Shown here: piece after piece, positions 1-5,421 of the stretch | How positions within the stretch are numbered: the stretch's first letter is position 1 | How the letters are laid out: each line of letters opens with the position of its first letter | Source of the DNA: Bacteroidota bacterium | GTDB lineage: Bacteria > Bacteroidota > Bacteroidia > Bacteroidales > VadinHA17 | Assembly (NCBI GenBank): GCA_016868515.1 | Contig: VGGM01000126.1 | Span: 1-5,421 of the forward strand | Direction of reading: 5' to 3' | DNA length: 5,421 bases | Made by a program: the position numbers and the translations under genes | Notes under the pieces: model-generated | The model's database searches: none | Seen by the model: only the letters and a program-made list of their open reading frames with translations | Told to the model about the DNA's origin: nothing

Positions 1-1
1 A

Positions 2-889
2 CTCAAATCGGAAGCTATCGGGTTGGCAGTTATGGCTGAATTGCCGCTGGTAATTGTGAATGTTCAGAGAGGAGGACCGTCAACAGGTCTGCCAACGAAA
101 ACAGAGCAGTCAGACCTGTTCCAGTCGCTTTACGGCCGCAATGGTGAGTGCCCGGTGGTGGTACTTACAGCCAGCACACCGTCGAATTGTTTCGATTATG
201 CTTTTAAGGCAGCCAGAATTGCCCTTGAGCATATGACACCTGTACTTCTTCTCACCGACGGATTCCTTGCGAACGGTTCCGAACCGTGGAAGATAACTGC
301 CATGAATGAATTGCCTGAGATAAAACCACCTTATGCCGTTAAAGGAGAAAAGCCATACCTGCCATATGAACGCGACAGTGAAAGATTCAGGCGCGAGTGG
401 GCAATACCCGGGATCCCGGGTCTCGAGCACAGGGTAGGAGGCCTTGAAAAAACAATCAAAGGGACAGTTTCATACGTTCCCGAGAACCACGAGAATATGG
501 TTAAGGCCAGGGCCGAGAAGGTTGCCAGGGTTATTGAAAAGGTTCCCGATCAGGAAGTCTATGGTGAACAGTCGGGCGACCTGCTCCTGGTTGGCTGGGG
601 CGGAACCTACGGGCATCTGATGGCTGCAACCAGAGACCTTGTGGCCGCTGGCAGAAAGGTAGGACTGGCGAGTTTCAACTATATCAACCCGCTTCCGAAG
701 AATACCAGGGAGGTATTCGAAAAGTACACCAGAATAGTTGTATGCGAACTTAACATGGGGCAGTTTGCCAATTATCTGAGAATGAATTTCCATGGTATCA
801 GGTTCGAGCAGTTCAACAAGATACAGGGACTGCCTTTCACAATAAGGGAAATAAAGAGTCATTGCATTAAAATACTTGAGGAGATATAG
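2..889 (+). CDS. korA: 2-oxoglutarate:ferredoxin oxidoreductase, alpha subunit (3' part)
   Basis: With KorB this subunit oxidatively decarboxylates 2-oxoglutarate with CoA to succinyl-CoA and CO2, reducing ferredoxin in the cytoplasm; the reaction can run in reverse. The reading frame is open to the left edge, so the start lies outside; 295 residues are visible. A TTG at 23 and an ATG at 32 are internal codons, because conserved sequence (SEAIGLAVMAELPLVIV) runs through them. Seen residues (numbered from nt 2): the substrate-site motif RGGPSTGLPT at 23-32 followed by K33 and EQSD, then LLLTDGFLAN, then PGIPGLEHRVGG, and a C-terminal transketolase-like domain starting LLLVGWGG. In Bacteroidota the full protein is about 610-620 residues, with a gamma domain fused in front; that half would lie upstream. 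The stop is 2 nt before korB. Substrate choice (2-oxoglutarate rather than another 2-oxoacid) is inferred from overall resemblance. Confidence 0.93.
   Translation, partial: LKSEAIGLAVMAELPLVIVNVQRGGPSTGLPTKTEQSDLFQSLYGRNGECPVVVLTASTPSNCFDYAFKAARIALEHMTPVLLLTDGFLANGSEPWKITAMNELPEIKPPYAVKGEKPYLPYERDSERFRREWAIPGIPGLEHRVGGLEKTIKGTVSYVPENHENMVKARAEKVARVIEKVPDQEVYGEQSGDLLLVGWGGTYGHLMAATRDLVAAGRKVGLASFNYINPLPKNTREVFEKYTRIVVCELNMGQFANYLRMNFHGIRFEQFNKIQGLPFTIREIKSHCIKILEEI
878..883 (+). promoter_or_regulatory. Shine-Dalgarno site of korB
   Basis: GAGGAG lies 8 nt before the ATG at 892, inside the last codons of korA. It fixes the korB start and suggests that translation of the two subunits is coupled. 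It contrasts with the gene at 2012, which has no such site. Confidence 0.7.
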
Positions 890-891
890 TT

Positions 892-1911
892 ATGGAAGAG
901 ACCAACAAGGTTCAATATACCGCTAAAGATTTCAAGAGCGATCAGGAAGTCAGATGGTGTCCGGGCTGCGGTGACCATGCAATACTGGCGGCTGTTCAGA
1001 AAGCGCTGGCCGAACTGGGCATACCTAAAGAGAAGTTCGCCTTCGTTTCGGGAATCGGTTGTTCTTCGAGGCTGCCTTATTACATGGATACCTATGGCTT
1101 TCATGGCATCCATGGAAGAGGGTCGGCAATTGCCTCGGGCGTTAAGGTTGCCAATCCCGGCCTGAGTGTCTGGCAGATAAGCGGTGACGGTGACTCACTC
1201 GCTATTGGCGGGAACCATTTTATTCATCTGGTAAGAAGGAATATCGACATTAACCTGATTCTGTTCAATAATGAGATATACGGTTTGACGAAGGGTCAGT
1301 ATTCTCCTACATCGCAGAAGGGGCTGAGCACCAAAACATCACCTTACGGAACCGTTGAGGAACCATTCCAGATTGGTGAACTGGTAATCGGATCAAAAGG
1401 AAAGTTCTTTGCAAGAACAGTCGACTCTAATGTAGCTCTATCAACGGGAATATACATTGAAGCAGCAAAGCATAAGGGGACATCAGTTATTGAGGTGCTG
1501 CAGAACTGCGTTATCTTTAACGACGGTATTCATGATGAAATTCTCGACAAGGAGGTGAGGGACGACAGAACCATTGTACTCAGGCATGGAGAACCAATGA
1601 TTTTCGGTAAGGAGAAGGACAAGGGTCTGATACTTGACGGACTCAAACTCAAGGTTGTTAAACTGGGGGAATCAGGCATTACTCCCGACAAACTGCTGGT
1701 TCATGATGCTCATGAGGTCAACCCCGGCATACAATACATGCTTGCCAATATGAGATATCCTCTGTATCCTGTTGCCCTTGGAGTAATAAGGGCGGTTCCT
1801 TCGGTTACCTATGAAGAGGCCCTGGTTGACCAGATTGAATATGTAAAAGCTTCATCGCCGATAAAATGCGTTGACGATCTGCTCAGAAGCGGGTCGACAT
1901 GGGAAGTATAG
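892..1911 (+). CDS. korB: 2-oxoglutarate:ferredoxin oxidoreductase, beta subunit
   Basis: This is the catalytic subunit of the KorAB complex. It binds thiamine diphosphate and one [4Fe-4S] cluster that passes electrons to ferredoxin. It is complete at 339 residues, within the usual family length. Visible motifs are WCPGCGDH (Cys23, Cys26), GIGCSSR (Cys57), and NCVIFNDG (Cys206). The four cysteines have spacing (3, 31, 149) close to that of the archaeal 2-oxoacid:ferredoxin oxidoreductase cluster ligands as I recall them. The thiamine-diphosphate/Mg motif begins at GDGDS (98-102) and ends at NNEIYGLTKGQYSPTS (126-141). HGIHGRG at 71-77 is the usual conserved stretch before it. The C-terminal 100 residues are the normal tail of bacterial KorB. 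The ATG start is supported by the GAGGAG site and the 2-nt gap after korA. The subunit has no sign of damage. Confidence 0.95.
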   Translation: MEETNKVQYTAKDFKSDQEVRWCPGCGDHAILAAVQKALAELGIPKEKFAFVSGIGCSSRLPYYMDTYGFHGIHGRGSAIASGVKVANPGLSVWQISGDGDSLAIGGNHFIHLVRRNIDINLILFNNEIYGLTKGQYSPTSQKGLSTKTSPYGTVEEPFQIGELVIGSKGKFFARTVDSNVALSTGIYIEAAKHKGTSVIEVLQNCVIFNDGIHDEILDKEVRDDRTIVLRHGEPMIFGKEKDKGLILDGLKLKVVKLGESGITPDKLLVHDAHEVNPGIQYMLANMRYPLYPVALGVIRAVPSVTYEEALVDQIEYVKASSPIKCVDDLLRSGSTWEV

Positions 1912-1938
1912 CGACTTTCCGGCGCTGAATTATATTGA

Positions 1939-1978
1939 AAGCCGCCCCGTGGTGAACGGGGCGGCTTAACTTTTATGA
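1939..1978 (+). terminator. Rho-independent terminator of the korAB operon
   Basis: A perfect 9-bp GC-only stem (GCCGCCCCG at 1941-1949 with CGGGGCGGC at 1957-1965) closes a 7-nt loop TGGTGAA. Two flanking A-T pairs (1939-1940 with 1966-1967) lengthen it to 11 bp. It is followed by the T-rich stretch TTAACTTTTAT. It lies 27 nt after the korB stop and so should end the korAB transcript and isolate the gene at 2012. The A-rich left flank is short, so strong termination in the opposite direction is less likely. Confidence 0.87.
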
Positions 1979-2011
1979 AACTTTTGTTACCTTTATTTGC
2001 TTCAAACAACA

Positions 2012-5000
2012 ATGCAACCTCCGATGGACCAGAATATCCTCAGTGACCCCGACTATAAACAGCTACTTCATGAGCAGAAGGAAAGGCTCAAGGAGCTGGC
2101 ATGTATAAACCAGACAACGGCTATTCTTAAAGAGGGTAAGAGAATTGAGGAGACACTGCAGCAGATAGTACTGTTGCTTCCTCCGGCGTGGCAATACCCT
2201 GAATATACAGTTGCCCGTATTACCCTTGACGGTAAGGAGTTCGTCACTCCCGATTTCTCAGAGACCCTGTGGAAGATATACCAGGAATTCAATACCATTG
2301 ATGGTTCAAAGGGAAGGATTGAGGTATTTTATTTAATGGAGTTCAGGAGGGAAGATGAGGGTCCGTTCCTGAGCGAAGAGCGAGACCTGATACAGAACCT
2401 CGCCGGCCTTATTACCGGATATATCAACAGCCAGAAAGCCGGCGACATAATAAGGCTCTCGCTACAGCAACTTCAGGAGAAAGAGGCAGAAGAGGCAAGA
2501 GATGTATCGAGCAGGAAACTGCTTCAGCGATTCCTCGACAGGCACAATGCCGAGAGGGATGTCTTTCATGACCTGATGCCTTTCAAGGTTAAGGAGATAT
2601 TGCTGATAGCCAACTTGTATGATGCTTATTCGATTGAGGGTGAGGGCAGGTTCTCCGATATGATACTTGGTGAGTATTACCATTTGAATCTAACCTCAAT
2701 ACCAAGGGTAACGGGCGTGTCGGGTGAGGAGGAGGCTTTAAGCAGGCTCAGGTCAAGGCACTATGACATGATAATTATTATGGTGGGTGTTGACAGGGAG
2801 ACGCCCGTCAGTCTGTGTGCAAAGATTAAGGAAAAACACCCCTATGTGCCAACCTATCTTCTGCTGAATAATCCCTGCGACGTTGAATATGTGAAGGCCC
2901 AGAAGGAGTCAGGGGTACCATTCGACAACTATTTTGTATGGACCGGTGAATCGAAGGTCTTTTTTGCAATGGTTAAGCTGCTTGAAGACAGGGTTAACGT
3001 TGAGAATGATACGAAGAAGGGGCTTACAAGGGTTATACTTATTGTGGAAGACTCGGCTGTATACTACTCGAGTTACCTTCCCATGCTCTATAACCTTGTC
3101 CTTGAACAGACAAAACATTTGATTGAAGACATCTCTACTGACGAACTCTACAAGATACTGAAGTTAAGGGCACGTCCCAAGATAATGCTTGCCACAACAT
3201 ATGAGGAGGCAATGCTGGTATACAATACTTACCGTGATTATCTTCTTTGTGTTATATCTGACATGCGTTTCCCGCGGGGAGGAATCATCAGTGAGACAGC
3301 TGGTTACGATCTGATCCGGACAGTAAAAAGTGAGTTTCCCAACCTTCCCTCGGTGCTTCAGTCTTCCGATCCCGATAATGCGCGTTACGCACATGCCCTG
3401 CGTTCCAGCTTTATAAACAAGAATTCGGAGAGCCTGCTGCAGGACATGAAGTCGTTCATAACCTATTACCTTGGCTTTGGAAGTTTCGTTTACCGCGATA
3501 CTCATGGAAAGCAGATAGCGGTTGCCAAAACAATAAAGGAGTTCGAGACCTACCTGGAGACCATACCTGAAGACTCGCTGGTTTACCATGCCATGAAAAA
3601 CCATTTCAGCCTGTGGCTGATGGCAAGGGGTGAGGTTAATATTGCGAAGACGATAGGCCCGATGAGAGTTTCGGATTTTGAAAGCCTGAAAGAACTGAGA
3701 GAGTTTCTGCTGGGCATAATCAAAAAACGGAGGAGGGAACTCAACATGGGCAAGGTGGTGAACTTCGAGGAGTCGGCAATACTTGACGAATCGAACGTAG
3801 TGAGCCTTGCCGGTGGGTCGCTGGGAGGAAAAGGGCGCGGTCTGGCATTCGTAAATACACTTATTTACAGTTTTGATCTGGGAAGGCTGCTCCCCCCGGG
3901 TCTTACTATCAAATCGCCTGTTACCGCTATAATAGGTACCGATGAATTTGATATGTTCATGGAGCGTAATCACCTGTGGGAGAAGGTTAAGGAGATTAAG
4001 GATTATGAAGAACTGAAGAAGGTATTCCTGGGTGGCAGCCTGAGTTACAGCCTCGACAAGGAGATGAAGGTATTCATGAAGCATCTTAAAAAACCTCTGG
4101 CTATACGGTCATCGAGCCTTTTCGAGGACTCCATGAGCCAGCCATTCTCGGGAATTTTCGGGACATATCTGCTCCCCAACAATCACCCCGATTTTGATGT
4201 AAGATTCCGACATGTTTCGGAAGCAATCAAGCTGGTTTTTGCATCGATATACAGCAAGAGCGCACGTACATATTTTGAGGCTATCAACTACAAGGTAGAA
4301 CAGGAGAAGATGGCAGTGGTTATCCAGGAAGTGGTGGGTAGTCGCTTTGAGGATGCCTTTTACCCTCATATCAGCGGCACCGCCCAGTCATACAACTTCT
4401 ACCCGGTTGCCCACATGACACCCGATGACGGATTTGCCGTTACGGCCCTTGGCCTGGGTCAGTACGTGGTTGAAGGAGAAAGGGCTTTCAGGTTTTCGCC
4501 TGCATATCCAAACCTCGACATAGTCTCGCAGCGTGATCTTTACAAAAATTCTCAGGTATATTTCTACGCTGTCGATATGGCCAAAAAGGAGGTTAATCTG
4601 CTTGAAGGCGAAAATGCAGGGCTAGTCCGTCTTGAACTCTCTGATGCCGAGAGGCAGGGAACCCTGAAACACTGTTCCTCAGTCTATAACCCCGATAATG
4701 ACACTATTACGCCGGGGCTGGATGCTTTTGGCCCAAGGCTGGTGAACTTTGCCAACATACTTAAATACAATTATATACCAATGGCCGAAACCATAGCCAC
4801 TGTCCTCGATGTGGTTAAGGAGGCGTTCGGCACTCCGGTAGAAATAGAATTCGCCATCGACCTGAAGAAGGATGAATCGGGTAATGCCTCATTCTATCTG
4901 TTGCAGATAAAACCAATGGTTGGAACCGGGGCCGGGTATAATATCGACGAACAGGCTATTGCCGCCGAGAAGATGATTCTGAAAACCTACCGCAGTATGG

Positions 5001-5421
5001 GTAACGGCTTCATCGATCACATTACCGATGTGGTTTTCATTGAACCCGACCTTTTCGACAATACACTTACAGAAAAGATGGCCGATGAGATTGAGGCAAT
5101 CAACGATCGCATGCTGGGCGAAAACCGGAGCTATGTGCTGATAGGGCCCGGAAGGTGGGGTACACGCGACAGGTTTATCGGTGTACCGGTGGTATGGCCG
5201 CAGATATCGAATGCCAAGATAATCGTCGAGGTAAGTCTGCCCGATTTTCCTCTTGATGCATCGCTGGGATCACACTTTTTCCATAATGTAACGTCAATGA
5301 ATGTGGGGTATTTCTCGGTTAATCATACAAACCCGAAAGAGTTTGTTGACTGGGATATGCTAAGGTCGCAGGAGACCGTTTATTCAGGTAAGTACTTCCG
5401 TCAGGTCAGATTCGTGAAGCC
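2012..5421 (+). CDS. Multidomain PEP-synthase-like ATP-grasp protein with GAF-like and receiver domains (3' end cut)
   Basis: The frame is open from an in-frame stop at 1976-1978 to the right edge: 1136 residues, no stop. Domains: GAF-like module about 20-140 (LLPPAWQYPEYTVARI, EGPFLSEERDLI); charged helical linker 143-185; degenerate receiver 192-330; receiver 338-492 with acidic pair E346/D347, phospho-acceptor D417 in ISDMRFP, S451/S452 and K470; helical linker; PPDK_N/ATP-grasp domain about 596-970 with GGSLGGKGRG (K607), AIRSSSLFEDS (R699), VEIEFAID (E944, E946) and LLQIKP (Q965); C-terminal module with GPGRWG (1045-1050) and GSHFFHN. From residue about 190 it matches, from memory, a Bacteroidota family near 980-1000 residues, so only some tens of codons should be missing. 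That family is often named PEP synthase, but no phosphohistidine or PEP-binding barrel domain is seen. Function is unknown; a signalling or nucleotide-dependent regulatory role is inferred. No signal peptide or membrane segment. ATG 2012 was chosen over TTG 1997 and ATG 2024; none has a Shine-Dalgarno site. Confidence 0.87.
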   Translation, partial: MQPPMDQNILSDPDYKQLLHEQKERLKELACINQTTAILKEGKRIEETLQQIVLLLPPAWQYPEYTVARITLDGKEFVTPDFSETLWKIYQEFNTIDGSKGRIEVFYLMEFRREDEGPFLSEERDLIQNLAGLITGYINSQKAGDIIRLSLQQLQEKEAEEARDVSSRKLLQRFLDRHNAERDVFHDLMPFKVKEILLIANLYDAYSIEGEGRFSDMILGEYYHLNLTSIPRVTGVSGEEEALSRLRSRHYDMIIIMVGVDRETPVSLCAKIKEKHPYVPTYLLLNNPCDVEYVKAQKESGVPFDNYFVWTGESKVFFAMVKLLEDRVNVENDTKKGLTRVILIVEDSAVYYSSYLPMLYNLVLEQTKHLIEDISTDELYKILKLRARPKIMLATTYEEAMLVYNTYRDYLLCVISDMRFPRGGIISETAGYDLIRTVKSEFPNLPSVLQSSDPDNARYAHALRSSFINKNSESLLQDMKSFITYYLGFGSFVYRDTHGKQIAVAKTIKEFETYLETIPEDSLVYHAMKNHFSLWLMARGEVNIAKTIGPMRVSDFESLKELREFLLGIIKKRRRELNMGKVVNFEESAILDESNVVSLAGGSLGGKGRGLAFVNTLIYSFDLGRLLPPGLTIKSPVTAIIGTDEFDMFMERNHLWEKVKEIKDYEELKKVFLGGSLSYSLDKEMKVFMKHLKKPLAIRSSSLFEDSMSQPFSGIFGTYLLPNNHPDFDVRFRHVSEAIKLVFASIYSKSARTYFEAINYKVEQEKMAVVIQEVVGSRFEDAFYPHISGTAQSYNFYPVAHMTPDDGFAVTALGLGQYVVEGERAFRFSPAYPNLDIVSQRDLYKNSQVYFYAVDMAKKEVNLLEGENAGLVRLELSDAERQGTLKHCSSVYNPDNDTITPGLDAFGPRLVNFANILKYNYIPMAETIATVLDVVKEAFGTPVEIEFAIDLKKDESGNASFYLLQIKPMVGTGAGYNIDEQAIAAEKMILKTYRSMGNGFIDHITDVVFIEPDLFDNTLTEKMADEIEAINDRMLGENRSYVLIGPGRWGTRDRFIGVPVVWPQISNAKIIVEVSLPDFPLDASLGSHFFHNVTSMNVGYFSVNHTNPKEFVDWDMLRSQETVYSGKYFRQVRFVK

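Noticed and set aside
406..421. A perfect 16-bp palindrome, ACCCGGGATCCCGGGT, followed at once by CTCGAG; it looks like a cloning polylinker (SmaI, BamHI, XhoI sites).
   Set aside because: It is read in frame as IPGIPGLEH, a conserved korA stretch, so the repeat follows from the Pro-Gly-Ile-Pro-Gly codons. There is no sign of vector sequence around it.
971..1165. A 64-codon + strand frame inside korB, and minus-strand frames at 110-430, 470-862, 859-1113, 1809-2012, 2068-2298, 2462-2683, 2909-3118 and 4109-4369.
   Set aside because: All overlap well-supported genes in other frames, with no ribosome binding site or recognisable protein content.
1992..1999. TTTATTTG, close to the Bacteroidota -7 promoter element TAnnTTTG, upstream of the gene at 2012.
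   Set aside because: It misses the conserved A, and there is no TTG element at the expected distance upstream (about 1966-1975). A promoter must lie in or near 1966-2011, but I cannot place it from sequence.
1975..2046. A 23-codon open frame (starting MKLLLPLFASNNN) overlapping the start of the gene at 2012 in another frame, a possible leader peptide.
   Set aside because: Its ATG sits in the T-rich tail of the terminator, it has no ribosome binding site, and the length is expected by chance.
3164..4084. A 306-codon open frame on the minus strand.
   Set aside because: It lies wholly inside the ATP-grasp/receiver gene at 2012-5421, whose + strand frame has clear conserved motifs across the same bases. 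The antisense translation shows no recognisable domain and is a shadow.

Overview
The window looks like an ordinary chromosomal segment of an anaerobic member of the Bacteroidota, probably Bacteroidales-like. This rests on the form of the two 2-oxoacid:ferredoxin oxidoreductase genes, on a third gene that closely resembles a Bacteroidota family of 'PEP synthase-like' proteins, on frequent ATA and AGG/AGA codons in all three genes, and on the lack of a clear ribosome binding site before the third gene. Taxonomy is inferred from recalled family resemblance, not from a search. All genes are on the + strand.

Layout: (1) 2-889 is the 3' half of korA, the alpha subunit of a 2-oxoglutarate:ferredoxin oxidoreductase, cut by the left edge. 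(2) 892-1911 is complete korB, the thiamine-diphosphate and [4Fe-4S] subunit, 2 nt after the korA stop and with a good Shine-Dalgarno sequence, so the two form one operon. (3) 1939-1978 is a strong intrinsic terminator closing that operon. (4) 2012-5421 is one open reading frame that runs off the right edge (1136 codons seen, no stop). It encodes a large multidomain protein: a GAF-like sensor module, a helical linker, a degenerate receiver domain, a second receiver with its phospho-acceptor residues intact, a PPDK/PEP-synthase-type ATP-grasp domain, and a family-specific C-terminal module with a GPGRWG motif.

Functionally, KorAB interconverts 2-oxoglutarate plus CoA with succinyl-CoA plus CO2, using ferredoxin. 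The third protein is usually auto-annotated as phosphoenolpyruvate synthase. The visible sequence, however, lacks the swivelling phosphohistidine domain and the PEP/pyruvate barrel that this activity needs, and its front half is built from signalling modules. It is better described as an ATP-grasp signalling or regulatory protein of unknown function, and it is the most interesting object here. No RNA genes, mobile elements, CRISPR arrays or dispersed repeats were seen.
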